64,000 nucleotides of DNA from Trematomus loennbergii (GCA_012861695.1 JAAOOA010000262.1:173501-237500); one strand, 5' to 3'; shown: positions 46,870 through 59,309, counted from the stretch's first letter. The notes: generated by a model from the letters alone, not told the origin. Numbers and translations: made by a program.

Positions 46870-47192
46870 CATTTTTTTATCATTTCATATTCCAGCTATT
46901 CCTCAAAAAACATGTTTTGGATATCATGCCATTCACATTTTAAATTAAAAAATTTACATTTTAAGAAATTGTAGTTTTTGTATACTACCCCAAGCTTCCA
47001 TAAGTGGGTCAAAAATGACCCGCATGCATTTTCTATGGAATTTCGTTTTTTCTTTCAAAATGTAAAAAACCTCAATATAAAATATTTCAGTGTGAACCAA
47101 AATATAATACTAAATATCATACAAGTGATTTTTCTTAACCACAATGGCAAAATGGCATAAAAACACATATTATTCTAATACGGGTCCTTTTA

Positions 47193-47940
47193 TGGCGCAT
47201 TTCCACACACGGTCGGCCCGGCCACGCTCGTACGGCACGGTACGGCTTGGCCGCATTGGGCCTTAACAGGAACTGGGGTAGTAACTATAGTAACGCAGTG
47301 TAGGCGGAGCCGTGACGTCATCTTCAACGAGAACCCCAGAAAAACAACACAGCCGTTAGCTGTTAGCACTCAGAGCTCACAGCTCCTCATATCTGTTCAG
47401 AAACTAGACAAAAGTTAAACAAGTACAAACCACAGACTGCCTGTGTCATGGAGAATACAGTCGCTGCTTTATTTATGTCTGTATAGGCCGTTGTTGTGAG
47501 TGTGGACGGTCGGAGCATATACTGCGTTAGCTTAGCCAATCTCCATTCAGAAAACACGCATTTTAAAAGGTGTTTCTCCTGCCGTCCTGTCTGCAGACTT
47601 GACAAAGCATTATTCATGGTTGTTACTAACCGGTATCAGTATGTTGTTACTTCATCATTTAGAAACGTGTATTACAATTAAATCACGGTCAAATATGTCC
47701 ATCTTGTTGTAGTTGTAGCCCCCTTGCCAGCGATACTCTCTCTAGTTTAGCATACTCAGCTCGACTCAGCCCTGTTTTGGCCCCGATAGAACCACAATTT
47801 TGTTGGGCCAGAAAAGAGGTGAAAAAGTGGCCCCGGGCCGGGCCGGGCCGTAACTAGCCTAGTGGCAGCGCAACCAAAAACGGGCACGGCACGACACGGC
47901 ACGCTTAAAGCGCGCTCCGCGCCATGGTGGAAATGCGCCA
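47193..47940. mobile_element. Complete PIF/Harbinger MITE
   Basis: Inverted ends TGGCGCATTTCCAC and its complement, with TTA at 47190-47192 and 47941-47943. The related truncated copy is at 41867-42365. Both arms are rich in CGGCACGG and GGCCG words. ORFs 47387-47617, 47496-47681 and 47756-47950 lie within and are not genes. Confidence 0.88.
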
Positions 47941-47994
47941 TTAGACCCACTTATGGAAGAGTAGGGTCCAGTCACTCGGGCATCTAAGGGTTAA

Positions 47995-48639
47995 GACACA
48001 AAATAAACTGTTTGCGTATTTGTTTGCCACTTACTTCCTTTTACTGTGTTTATGTATACACAATTACACAACAAGGCAGACTCCTTATATGTGACGTCAC
48101 TGTAGAAGTTGGACAAAAAAAAAAGGTTTTCCTGTATCTTTCAGACTATCATAAGAAAGACTGAAAAGCCCCTGTTTTTTTATTCGATCGGCCAAGCGGA
48201 CCATGGCTGGTTTGACCTTAAATCGTCCTCACATCCCTCACTTTACAGCTGACAGACTGAGTGCTGACGCTCATTCAGACCAAGTGTGAGAGCAAGTTCT
48301 TCTGGTTGGTTTTAAAAGCAAAAAAACAATGTCAAACAAACATAAAGTGGCACAAACGGATGATAAAATGCAAGAGGGCGTTGCTAGTTTGTCATACAGC
48401 GGTGGTTTTGATGGTTCCATTTTTCTTCTTATGACAAAAGGGTGACACGTACAGCTATATGTACTTTTGATTGTATTATTATTTGTATTGATTGTATGCA
48501 GAGACGTTCCCTCTCCATGTGGGATGTCTAATCCCTGACCCACTGGTACACACTCATGAAACCAATTCAAAGGTAATTTGTCAGTTATTGAGTTGGCTTA
48601 AAGGACTAGGGACGTGTGAGTTACACAGCAGATCGATGT
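47995..48639. other. Unassigned DNA
   Basis: Minus ORF 48271-48570 (99 aa) has no recognised domain. Confidence 0.4.
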
Positions 48640-49000
48640 GATGTTGCAAAGGATCTGCATTTTTAATCCCCGCTGGGCCATTTCATGGTTGAATCTGAAT
48701 ATCGATTGCGAAACCAAGGTACATTTAATACAGCAGAGAGGGTTAGTGTGACCTGAATCCTCCCTCCCTTTCTACTGTATTTACAGGACAGTCTTTGATA
48801 TCTCGTGGTTAATAGATCAAACCTTTGTGTCCAATTAGGCACCAAACTGAAGCTTTTGAGAGCCATGTCCTTTATTTGTTGACGTGTCACTTGGAAAGCT
48901 GAGAGACAATGCTGTCCATTAGCACAAGGAAAAATCAATTCACACGAGAGAAATGGGCTTTTTAACGAAGTATAATTATATTGCAATGTGTTTGGATGTA
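48640..49000. other. Candidate conserved non-coding element
   Basis: Repeat-free stretch with GCATTTTTAATCCCC, GAATATCGATTGCG, TGTCCAATTAGGCACC, TGTCCATTAGCAC and GTATAATTATATTGC. Multiple TAAT cores in balanced DNA over 360 bp are suggestive of a developmental enhancer. No alignment is available. Confidence 0.35.
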
Positions 49001-51014
49001 CCCTCCAGCTCTAAAAGGACTATTTAATTTCCTGTATATGAGACCACACACTCATGAGTGTAATTACATTTGGTTGGAGGTCTTTTCCGTTCGGCAATTC
49101 TCCGGTGACAGGACTGCATCTGGTCCTGGGTGGATCAATACGTTCCCATTCAGGTTATCAGAGAGCGTGAGCACTTTCCATGCTGCCCCTTCAGCACAAA
49201 ATGACAGGAGAACAAAAAGAATGGAGAAGGGGAAAATGAATAGAAGAAAGGCTCCTCGTGAAGAATTAAAAAAAAACAGAACTCTCATTAAAAAACTGAA
49301 AGAAGTATAAAAACACTGTCACAGAGAGGAGATGGACGGGAAAACATAACAAAATGAAACCCTGGAGACAGCTCGGCGCGATGTGACTCCGGCTAATTAG
49401 CGGATTGGAGGGAAGGAAGTGCTGCTGGATGGAGATTGTGTTCGGACGTCCTGCTGCTGGACGAGGAGACGCAGAGCGGCCGAATGACCGTGGCTTTATA
49501 TCCACCAGAGATCCTGGTAATGAGGGAACGTTTCTCCTGCTTTCAGCCACTGAATGTGTTGGTATACAAATGTCAGGAGTAAACAGAGGAGGGAGGTAAC
49601 TGCTGAATTATTTCCTACGCTTCAGTTCTCCTGCTTTAATTGAGGATTTCTATTTTGGAAGACTTGTATACTTTGACTGAGTTTGCATGAGTTTGCAGAA
49701 ACTTGTACTCCATGGAGGAAAGTTCCATTTTGATTGAGTCTCTATATATTTCTGCAGATAAAGAAATGTAATATATACTTTTAATACCACTACATTGGCA
49801 GCCAGTAGGGTTAGGGTTAGATGCATTATTAGCTCACCTTCACCCAAAACAAATCTGTACATTGACTGACTACATTTTAATAAGATGCGGCTTGTGCATC
49901 TATGTAAAGTTTATATATGTATATACTGTAGTGCCGATGAAAGGGAGTGGGAGGCGATGTATTCAGAATGGACTTCCACACTTTATTATCCATTCAACTC
50001 TAAGAGGTAAGTACCTGAACTGCCCTGCATGACAAGCTAGCAGGAATGACATCAAACCCCGGGACCCTCACTAACGGGTCCGGGTTGCAACACAATAATA
50101 TCAATGGTGAATTATGTATAATAACGTGTCACCACAATACACAACTTTCTGCTAGAGTCTCTGGTGTCTCCACAGTCGTCAACATGTAGTGAATAAATAC
50201 ACTTTTCTGGTGTATTCCCAAATAAAAACCTCTTTCTTTGACATGATTGTCAAGAGTGAGACTTTAAATAGTTCCTTTTTACACTGAGGTATAACCAAGG
50301 GGCCACCTCCAAGTTTGGATAGTCTATTTTCAGCTTGGTTTCACTGATTAAACTCAGCATCTAAATTATTATTAATTTGTTATAAATGTAGCTGCTGGAA
50401 ACGACGATAGCCACTATTAGCTAACTACGTGTTGTGTTGCCAAATCATTTCAGACAGATCCATCAACACTAGTTTCTTTTTGACAATAGTGAAGCTTTGT
50501 GTCTATTAACAATTTGAAAAAAACACCACATGTATAACTTTTATTCCTTTTGTTTTCACCGTAGCAACCTCAATCATGGCTGGTACCAGAACTTCTGTTA
50601 CCTAGCTAAGATGGCGGTCATTGCAGGCAATGGGGACTTGTTGTACAAAGCAACTGATAACCTTGCTTTACTACATTTCTAGCAGTTCATAGACGTCTAA
50701 CAGATAATAAACTTATTATAACCTTGTCCTTTTTCGGTTCAAAAGAGGGACTTTTATACCTGTTGTCGGTCTCAAATGGGAAAATGGTGCAGGTTCATCT
50801 TTCAGATTTTTTTGAAGGATGCAAACCCCTGATCTGGAACACTAGAAATGTCCCTTTTAGCAAAGACTTTATTTAAAGTTAGATAGAGAAGTGTGGTGCA
50901 TTATAATGACTCTGTGGGGGGGACTGGAAGGAGCGCGAAATAAAAGTGAACCTCCTCTTCTCTATTAGGAATAATAATATCTGTGCAAACACACTAAGGA
51001 ACTCACCCATTTAG

Positions 51015-51016
<2 letters not shown>
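49001..51016. other. Mostly unassigned DNA
   Basis: The ORF pairs 48981-49310/49064-49288 and 49266-49550/49405-49599 overlap on opposite strands with no domain. 49190-49320 is purine-rich. A short TTAGGG pair lies at 49806. I see nothing else to 51016. Confidence 0.35.

Positions 51017-51082
<66 letters not shown>
51017..51082. repeat. (CA)n microsatellite
   Basis: About 66 bp with one CCA interruption. Confidence 0.95.
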
Positions 51083-51084
<2 letters not shown>

Positions 51085-52279
51085 GTTGTTATCGGTGGCT
51101 CTGTGCTCCAGCAGAGGGCCAGTTATCTCAGAAATTAATGGCAGCAATAAGCAGCAGCAGGGAGACGCAGGATGATTAGCAAAAGCAATCAGGCTCTTTA
51201 TTAGATTTATAGGAACAAAGACGCAATTCAGTCTGCAGCAGAAAACCTACAGGATGACTAATGGCTCATCTGTCCTCGAGCCTCACTGACGAGCAGACAC
51301 ACAACTCAGAGGAGACGCCCAGCTCGTGGAACAACACGGAGGAGAAAATAGTTTCTGAATGTGATACTGGAGACAAGAGGAAAGGCAGTTTTATGAGGAA
51401 AATGGTGGAGAGGGCTGAGTCAGCAGGACGTGGAGAAACAGCAGGAGGAGAGGAAGAGAGAAATGGAAAAAATGAGATAGGAGATACATTTTTTTGAAGT
51501 AAAGGAAGGGACGAACAGACGAGGGAAACAATGGAAGAAGGGAGGAAGAATGTATGAAGATACAAAAGAAACAAAGCAAGACAAATGGGAACCAAGCTGT
51601 CCTGCTAGGCTAACAGTTTCCACCTGATTCCAGTGTTGTGCTAAGCTAAGCTAATCATGTGATCACTAGTGATGATCACTGTTGAAACCTTGGGATCATT
51701 TTTTAGAATTAAGACAATTTTTCTAAACAAAAACACATATTTTAACATTTTACCCACTTTTTTCATGTTTGCAAGTACAATGTAATATATGACCTTTGGA
51801 TTCACATTGCAGTACTGTATGTTGGATGTTTTTATTGATTGTATTTACTGGTTATTTTAAATGAAATGTGTCTTGAGGGTTAATCTGTCCGGGGACTACA
51901 GATGGAAAATAGCCTCTTGGCACTTTGCCATGTGCACGGTCCCTGTTATATAAATACATTTGATCATAGAAACCATGAATTTACTTTTCCCAATACAATT
52001 CTATATCTATCACAAAGTGCTATACGAAAACACATTTCTACAGTACCAATAAAAAGATCATTTGTATTTGTGTCCCATCTTCTTCTACCTCTATAGTCCA
52101 CCTCTCTTTGTGTTGTGACCCTGTTAACCACCAACTGCAGCTTTATGTTGAATTGTTCATTCTCTTTTAATTGAGTTGTATTCAAACCCTTCTTGCTTAT
52201 GGACCTTTCATTCCCTTCATTAATGATCCGTGAGACAGCTTGGGTTCACTCCTGTTGCGTCAGAAGCTGGTGCCGTTTG
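51083..52279. other. Unassigned DNA, partly purine-rich
   Basis: 51120-51260 (CAGAAATTAATGGCAGC, GATGATTAGCAAAAGC) may be conserved. 51370-51600 is GA-rich; the 109-aa and other minus ORFs there are low-complexity serine/leucine translations. ORFs 51902-52096 and 51964-52185 have no domain. Confidence 0.35.
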
Positions 52280-52580
52280 ATTCAGAGTTTGATTTCTGCA
52301 GTCGGGCTGTTTGAGGAGTGAATATTCATTAAAGCCCCGGAGCAGAGGCCCGCTGATACTCGCCTTAAATCAGCTGCTGTCTGCTTTACAAATTCCCCGG
52401 CCTTCCTCCGCACGTAATTGGCCAGTTTCAATTAGCGGCTGTCAGAGGAGACGACTCGGCGGCCGTGCGTTACACAAAACTACAGCCCGCGTTTTAATGA
52501 TCAAAATATGTTACTGCGCCGTCACGGTAATGCTGTTTGCTCACCACTGTCACCTCCTCAAGAAAAGCAATTATACAGGG
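52280..52580. other. Candidate conserved non-coding element
   Basis: Contains GTGAATATTCATTAAAGCCC, GCACGTAATTGGCCAG and TTTCAATTAGCGGC in repeat-free DNA. The texture is like fish enhancers; the 95-aa ORF through it has no domain. Confidence 0.3.
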
Positions 52581-54104
52581 CAGAGTGGGAGTGTGTGAGA
52601 GTGTGTTGGGCTCCATAAATCCATTCAGAGCGCTGAAGTGGAGCACTGCGTCCGGATGGTGTCCTACACCACCTCTTTGCTGATGGCGGTCAACAAAATG
52701 AGTTGTTACGGAGATGAAGCAGGTCAGGAACCCTTAAATGTGTGTTTTGCTTTTATAAAGCATTATGCATGTACTAAAGAAAAAATATAGAAGTTATTAA
52801 ACAATTCATGATGACGAGGGATTTATCTTTTAGCAAACCAGAACAAATTTGGTTTGTCTTTCAATTAAAATGTAGTAAAGATATTAAGCAAATATAAGAG
52901 ATATTTAAGATGATGGCAAAACTAGCCTAAAAAGTCAATTAGAACATTTGAGAAAAACTAAAAAAATAATTGATGTTAATGCATTAGGCCCATTGTTTTT
53001 TAAATATAGACTTGGTCATGATGTTATATTGAATTCTGCTTATATATCTCGGTTTCACATTTACAGTAACATTCAATCAATGGTGGCTTCATGACGTTTG
53101 GTGCGTCCCTTATATTTTTACCGTTAACAAAAATGAAGAGAAGAAATAAACCACATTTGGAGAATATCGCTGAATGAGTCGTATTGATCTTTAAATATGG
53201 ATATAATACCTTACTGTCATTATACAGCTTTTCAGAAAGACATTGAACACTTTAAACATATGAAGGAAAAAAAGGAGAAAATACAGAACCATTTAAAAAT
53301 AAAGAAAACAGTTTACAAGAAATATAAATATACAAAAGAGAGCAAAATGTGAAAAATACAATTTACTTTGAGAATAAATGTGTGCAGAATATGAGTTTAA
53401 ATAAAGATCTCATATAAAAGACCATGCAGTGGCTCTCAGTGCCTTGCTCATTGACACTTCAATGTCTCCTGGTGTTTCCAATGGACTCACAGTGGCTGTC
53501 GTGAGCTTTTTTGTTTTTCTTCCACCCGTCGGCTTACCTCTTAGTCTTCCAGCCAAAAACCCTCAGCATCCGAAGTGCTGCTTTTCCCTCTTTTGTGTTT
53601 TCATTTTTTGGGGCTGAAAGGAAGTTGTTGAAAGGCTCAGCTCTTCGCTCTAATCCCTGATAGCAGGTTTGTTTTCGTCCCTCGTCGCGAGTTTGTCTCC
53701 GTCTCTTTCTCCTGGCAACCGTTAGCTGTGTTCATCATTTGTTAGCGGCCGACTTAAATTCTATCTCTCCGTCCCAGGTGTCTTTGATCCGCCACACAAC
53801 GCTTCCTCATCTTCCCCTCTTCTCTCCTCGCTCTTATTTCTTTTTTTTCTTTCTACCTGATGTTGGAAGTTGCCAAACTCCTGTCCTGCACGGCTTTAAA
53901 GGAGAGGTGACAGGCAGCTGGTGCATGAAGAAGAGAGGAAATCAAAGCCAGACCCTCCCTCCGTTATAATTCACCGCTGAGAGGGAGCGCTGCCCAGATT
54001 CAGTTTAGAGCGGGATGTGAAGGAGAATCAGCTTCAAAACATCACCAGCTGAACCACAAGGAGCCCGGAGGACAAAGGTCAGAGTGACATTATCAAAGGA
54101 CTTA
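52581..54104. other. Unassigned DNA
   Basis: ORFs 53429-53617 and 53739-53969 have no recognised domain. No repeat family seen apart from A-rich sequence at 53250-53400. Confidence 0.4.
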
Positions 54105-54112
54105 CATATAGG

Positions 54113-55716
54113 CAGAGATGGCGAAGGTACACACATCCTTTACTCAAGTAGAAGTACAGATACTCGTGTTTAAAAATACTCTGGTGAAAGTAGAAGTACT
54201 GACTAAACTTCTTTACTCAAGTAAAAGTAAAGAGGGCTTTGAAATGTACTTCAGTAAAAAGTACCCATAACTAGCAGCTGTTTTAAAGAGTACCTGACCT
54301 CCCTTTATATTAATAGAACAATAATGTCATTGTTAGCTAATGAATGTTTCCATGCTGAACAACGGCAACATGACAACGTTTTCATTGGTCCCTCTTCTTT
54401 AGAGAAGACCAGGAAATGATGGATACACGGATCGTGTTCAAATCAATAGGCACGCAATGACTCTAAATAATAATGATCACGCCACCAAACACACATTCAA
54501 ACTAAAGGAACCAGCCTGTTTGGGAAATGTGAGAAGTAGAAAGTACAGGTATTTGTGTTCAACATGTAAGAAGTAGAAAGTACAGGTATTTGGTTCAACA
54601 TGTAAGAAGTAGAAAGTACAGGTATTTGTGTTCAACATGTAAGAAGTAGAAAGTACAGGTATTTGTGTTCAACATGTAAGAAGTAGAAAGTACAGGTATT
54701 TGTGTTCAACATGTAAGAAGTAGAAAGTACAGGTATTTGTGTTCAACATGTAAGAAGTAGAAAGTACAGGTATTTGTGTTCAACATGTAAGAAGTAGAAA
54801 GTACAGGTATTTGTGTTCAACATGTAAGAAGTAGAAAGTACAGGTATTTGTGTTCAACATGTAAGAAGTAGAAAGTACAGGTATTTGTGTTCAACATGTA
54901 AGAAGTAGAAAGTACAGGTATTTGTGTTCAACATGTAAGAAGTAGAAAGTACAGGTATTTGTGTTCAACATGTAAGAAGTAGAAAGTACAGGTATTTGTG
55001 TTCAACATGTAAGAAGTAGAAAGTACAGGTATTTGTGTTCAACATGTAAGAAGTAGAAAGTACAGGTATTTGTGTTCAACATGTAAGAAGTAGAAAGTAC
55101 AGGTATTTGTGTTCAACATGTAAGAAGTAGAAAGTACAGGTATTTGTGTTCAACATGTAAGAAGTAGAAAGTACAGGTATTTGTGTTCAACATGTAAGAA
55201 GTAGAAAGTACAGGTATTTGTGTTCAACATGTAAGAAGTAGAAAGTACAGGTATTTGTGTTCAACATGTAAGAAGTAGAAAGTACAGGTATTTGTGTTCA
55301 ACATGTAAGAAGTAGAAAGTACAGGTATTTGTGTTCAACATGTAAGAAGTAGAAAGTACAGGTATTTGTGTTCAACATGTAAGAAGTAGAAAGTACAGGT
55401 ATTTGTGTTCAACATGTAAGAAGTAGAAAGTACAGGTATTTGTGTTCAACATGTAAGAAGTAGAAAGTACAGGTATTTGTGTTCAACATGTAAGAAGTAG
55501 AAAGTACAGGTATTTGGTTCAACATGTAAGAAGTAGAAAGTACAGGTATTTGTGTTCAACATGTAAGAAGTAGAAAGTACAGGTATTTGTGTTCAACATG
55601 TAAGAAGTCAAAGTAAAAAGTCGTCAAAAAATAAGTAGTGGAGTAAAGTACTGATACCAGAAAAATGTACTTAAGTACAGTAAAAAGTATTTGTACTCCA
55701 CTACTTCCCACCTCTG
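54113..55716. mobile_element. hAT-type element expanded by an internal minisatellite
   Basis: The left end is CAGAGATGGCGAAGG and the right end, complemented, is CAGAGGTGGGAAGTAGTGG. The 8-bp duplication CATATAGG is perfect at 54105-54112 and 55717-55724. Both arms are full of AAGTACTTTTACT-like words, as in other fish elements with CAGAGGTGGG ends. About 1070 of its 1604 bp is a 37-bp tandem array. No transposase. Confidence 0.92.
54529..55600. repeat. 37-bp minisatellite, about 29 copies, inside the hAT element
   Basis: The unit is made of GTAAGAAGTAGAAAGTACAG and GTATTTGTGTTCAACAT. Almost all units are identical; two lack one T (TTTGGTTC, near 54590 and 55515). Such uniformity points to recent expansion or homogenisation. 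Confidence 0.95.
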
Positions 55717-55724
55717 CATATAGG

Positions 55725-55950
55725 TTAATCAACATTAATTCTTCAGGATACAGAAGCCTCAGAAACAGGTTTCAAATCCTCTCCTATTTATTACAGGCTT
55801 AGCAAGTCGTTAAAGGATTACTTTGATAGTATATGTCAAAGGCAGTTCACACACACAGTCTGTGAAAACAGTCAAATAATGTGTTTTGTGGCTGAGTTTT
55901 ATGTTATGTTTTGGTGTATACCTTTTATATTTAATATCTTAGGGAAAATA
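55725..55950. other. Unassigned DNA
   Basis: Nothing recognised. Confidence 0.4.
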
Positions 55951-55952
55951 AG

Positions 55953-56180
55953 ATAAGATGTACTTTATTAATCCAAATTTGGGATTGTTTTCGTTCCAGC
56001 ATCCTAAAACAAAACAAGGCATTGCACATAATAAGAAAATAAAAGAGTAGAAATAAACAATTCTAAAATAGAAACATCAATAAAATGAACCAGCATTAGA
56101 GAGTGAACATATACAGATGACTGGAAGATAACAAACCTATAATGTGAAGCGAGGTGGTCATTAATACAAAGTGTGTGACC
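55953..56180. repeat. LINE tail, reverse orientation (ACTTTATTAATCC type)
   Basis: AAGATGTACTTTATTAATCC, then an A-rich stretch with GGCATTGCACATAATAAG. Same family as 44375 and 58425. Confidence 0.6.
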
Positions 56181-56332
56181 ACCTCTCTGCACATTACCAC
56201 ACTTATTACACTGCTACGTACTAAATAAACCAACTACTCGACGAATCAAAATGATTTGATTGAATTTGAAATGATCGTCTATCTTTCTCTACTAAAGAAG
56301 ACCGTTCCCCTGCATACCTGATGGATGGAAAC

Positions 56333-56623
56333 CAGGGCGGACTGGCCATCGGAACTTCGGGACGAATCCCGATGGGCCGGTACTGAAGTGGGCCGGTCGG
56401 ACGATTGTGGGCCGCTCGGATAAGTCACTAGCACCCCCCCCCCTGTCCCCCCCCGTCGACAATTTCCTCGCGGTATTTACTTGCGGCACCGAGGTGGGCC
56501 ACTCGGATAAGTCACTAGCACCCCCCCCCCCACCCCGTTAGTAATTTACAGAGGTGGGCCGGCGGTACGCGAAGTGGGCCGGTCGAGAGTCCCGGGCTGA
56601 TTTGTAGTCCCAGTCCGCCCCTG
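56333..56623. mobile_element. hAT MITE (CAGGGGCGGACTGG ends) with ATGGAAAC duplication
   Basis: Ends CAGGGCGGACTGGCC and, complemented, CAGGGGCGGACTGGG. The duplication ATGGAAAC is perfect at 56325-56332 and 56624-56631 and fits nTnnnnAn. Inside, ACTCGGATAAGTCACTAGCA followed by a C run occurs twice (about 56415 and 56500). Confidence 0.9.
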
Positions 56624-56644
56624 ATGGAAACAGACTTCTTTCTG

Positions 56645-56800
56645 TGGATTAATATCAGTGCACATAGTCCCTTGATCCACCTTAGCAACGGTCTGCTCTC
56701 CTTAGCAACGGTCTGTTTAGCGAAAAATAGCAGACCTCTGGAATGTCCAAACTGACCAATCAGAATTTGACTAAGCCATGAAATAAGGAATTGTCATTCA
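56645..56800 (+). repeat. Dispersed teleost repeat (GACCAATCAGAAT type), copy 2
   Basis: CCCTTGATCCACCTTAGCAA, then TTAGCAACGGTCTG twice, then ACTGACCAATCAGAATTTG. It is the complement counterpart of 29925-30090. Confidence 0.6.
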
Positions 56801-57039
56801 AGTTTAATATTTATTATTTTAACGTTTTGGTGTTCGTACCTTTGGCTTATGTAGATATTCAATATATTTTCTATATTTCTCTACTCTTTTAAGTTACATT
56901 TGGAGAAAGAATGCATTAAAGTTTGAAAGTCTGAAACTTTTCATCCTGCTGATTGATGAAAATATTTCAAAGAGATTAAATTCAGGGGTTTTTCATCCTG
57001 TGGACACGAAGAGACAGATCCTCTCAATCTGAAAGGCAA
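56801..57039. other. Unassigned DNA
   Basis: Nothing recognised. Confidence 0.4.
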
Positions 57040-57137
57040 ACACACACACACACACACAGACACACACACACAACACACACACACACACCACACACACACA
57101 CCACACACACCACACACACACCACACCACAGACCACA

Positions 57138-57232
<95 letters not shown>

Positions 57233-57260
57233 CACACACACACACACAGACACACACACA

Positions 57261-57298
<38 letters not shown>

Positions 57299-57319
57299 CA
57301 CACCACACACACACACACT
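57040..57319. repeat. Long compound (CA)n microsatellite, about 280 bp
   Basis: CA repeat with many CCA and ACAGACA interruptions and one ACGC. It is the longest dinucleotide locus in the window. Cysteine/valine-rich ORFs on the minus strand are artefacts. Confidence 0.97.
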
Positions 57320-58414
57320 CCCCTGTTTGTGCAGGGAGATTGCAGAGCGTCTTAACTCTCCTGGATAAACAGCATTAGCTAAATTATTTGAGCAGTAAAT
57401 ATGAAGAAGGGTGAGACGGATTAAGATATCTGGCTCCGCCCCTTTTCAGCCCTCCTGACCAATCACAGTGCACAGACAGCTCTACTGAATTCTGGTTCAT
57501 ATTTTTCTTCAGTTTCTTTAGCATCAAAGTAATACAGGGATATTGGTTTGCTTTTAAGCTATCGACCATCTCAGTCATGATGAACTCAGACAGTCAAACT
57601 CTTTTAAAGTCAAATTAATAATGTCTGTCTGGATTTAAATCCTCCTTTAGTGCCTCTCATTATTTTGGCTGAGCAAACAATTTAATTTAAATACATAGAG
57701 GCTGCAGCATCCGTGAAATAAGTACAATTTAAATGAAGTCTGTAACCTCACTGATAATGACGGTATTGAGAGTTTCATGAATAGTAACCCAACGTAATCA
57801 ATATTTCCCACACAGCAGCAAATCAATAAAGTAAATGCCAAAATAATCAATTGTCATATTCCAAACATTGCGCTTATCAGAGAGCTAATATCGGACAACA
57901 CAGTAATCAATAGTGTCTCAATGAGCTTCAATGGACTGCACCCTGAAGACTTCATTACTCTTCACATGTTTGTTCATGTTAAAAGCATGTGTTGGTTTAA
58001 TGTCGTATTTATTCCACAGCAGGGGTTTCTCCTTTTAAAAACCCCTTCCCTGGAAACGAGAAAGCACTCTCTCTCTGTGTGTCTATGTTCCTGGAAAAAC
58101 ACTCTGTGGTGTTCGTCCTTGGATCTGAAACTATAGAAGCTCATCTTCGAAATGTTCAACGGCAGAAAAACTATTTCAAGGAGAATGGCAGCAGGCACTG
58201 GAAACTCAGAATGAAGTCAACTATTGTTTTGAAACATGCTTTAATTGGATTTACATGCATCTTAATACAGGTTTATAGAGAGAAGAAGTCATGGAGTTCT
58301 TCAACATTTGACCACAAGCCCTTCGTTAATCTTCTGATTACAATCATGGAGTATTGTACAGAGCCTCGAGGACAACCGTTACTATCGTTGGTGAAAGTTA
58401 AGAAAGGCTAGATA
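57320..58414. other. Unassigned DNA
   Basis: ORFs 57384-57578, 57647-57850, 57921-58136, 57974-58198 and 58079-58411 (110 aa) have no recognised domain. Confidence 0.4.
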
Positions 58415-58424
58415 ACTGAATCCA

Positions 58425-58495
58425 GAATCAGAAATACTGTATTTATCCCGAGGGAAATTGGTTTTCAAGACAGTTGTTTCAATTAAGATGCAACA
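58425..58495. repeat. LINE tail, reverse orientation, split by hAT insertion
   Basis: AATACTGTATTTATCCCGAG and GGAAATTGGTTTTC, then A-rich sequence that seems to continue after the hAT at about 59093-59185 (GTGCAATACAAAAATAG). Confidence 0.6.
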
Positions 58496-58503
58496 ACATA
58501 GAA

Positions 58504-59084
58504 CAGGGGTGTCAAACTCAAATACACAGTGGGCCAAAATAAAAAAATGGGTACTAGTCGAGGGCCGGACTGGTTCAATGTTTATTGCAAAACGTATTGA
58601 AATGAACTTATTGCACATATTAAACCTGGAACTAACAAAGCTTAAATTATTGCCTATAAAAACAACATTAAACATTAAATAATCAGTTGCATTCATTTCT
58701 TATGGCTCCATCTGCAGCTTTTCCGGAGTCATTTCTTATGAGTACATTTCTCCACAGGCCAACAACAGCTTCAACAAAACTATTTCCCTCAAAGAAAAAA
58801 CCAAACATGCCCTGTTGTCGTGAGAGAAAGTGCAGAAGGAAACATGTGAACTCAGTGTGCTGCTCTGTGATGCTAGCTCAGATACTTGGCATCTCATCTT
58901 GGGTGCAAGTTCATCAATGTTTGGGGTCAGGCTCTGAGCTGAGGAGACCCTCAGGATTGAGTGAAGGTGAGCGTGCAATATACCGGCAGGCCAGATCTAA
59001 TAGTAATTAGAAATTATCCTGCGGGCCGAAATTAAATCCACCACGGGCCGGATTTGGCCCCGGGCCTTGAGTTTGACACATGTG
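58504..59084. mobile_element. hAT MITE (CAGGGGTGTCAAACTC ends) with ACATAGAA duplication
   Basis: Ends CAGGGGTGTCAAACTCAA and, complemented, CACATGTGTCAAACTCAA. The duplication ACATAGAA is perfect at 58496-58503 and 59085-59092 and fits nnnTAnnn (Buster type). GGGCC words cluster near both ends. ORFs 58458-58682 and 58687-59010 lie inside and carry no transposase signature. Confidence 0.9.
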
Positions 59085-59190
59085 ACATAGAAGATAAACA
59101 AAATACCGTTTTTTGAGAGGGAAGAATGTGCAATACAAAAATAGAAATAAGATATGTAAACACAAGTTGAAGGAGAATTACCAATATATA

Positions 59191-59309
59191 CGGAAGAGGA
59201 TTAGGACCCCATGAAAAAAAAAGTGGGGATGTGAAAAAAAAAACTTTTTCCCCAGAACTAAATTTCCGTCGGAACCAAAAAAAAAAAATGTGGCCCTAAT
59301 CCTCTTCTG
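59191..59309. mobile_element. Tc1/mariner-type MITE, 119 bp, TA duplication
   Basis: Inverted ends CGGAAGAGGATTAGG and, complemented, CAGAAGAGGATTAGGGCC, flanked by TA (59189-59190 and 59310-59311). The interior is A-rich and partly palindromic. Confidence 0.8.

Larger units (their letters stand above)
46760..47990. mobile_element. piggyBac-like MITE hosting a Harbinger insertion
   Basis: The ends are CCCTTAGATGC (46760) and GCATCTAAGGG (ending at 47990), flanked by TTAA at 46756-46759 and 47991-47994. CCC/GGG ends with TTAA are the piggyBac hallmark. The inner pair CTTCCATAAGTGGGTC (46995-47010) and its exact complement (47944-47959) adds sub-terminal symmetry. A 748-bp Harbinger MITE lies at 47193-47940; without it the host is about 480 bp. 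An (ATTA)n run lies at 46826-46869. Confidence 0.88.

Noticed and set aside
56941..57318. Cysteine/valine-rich ORFs that look like small secreted proteins
   Set aside because: Pure translation of a (CA)n microsatellite.
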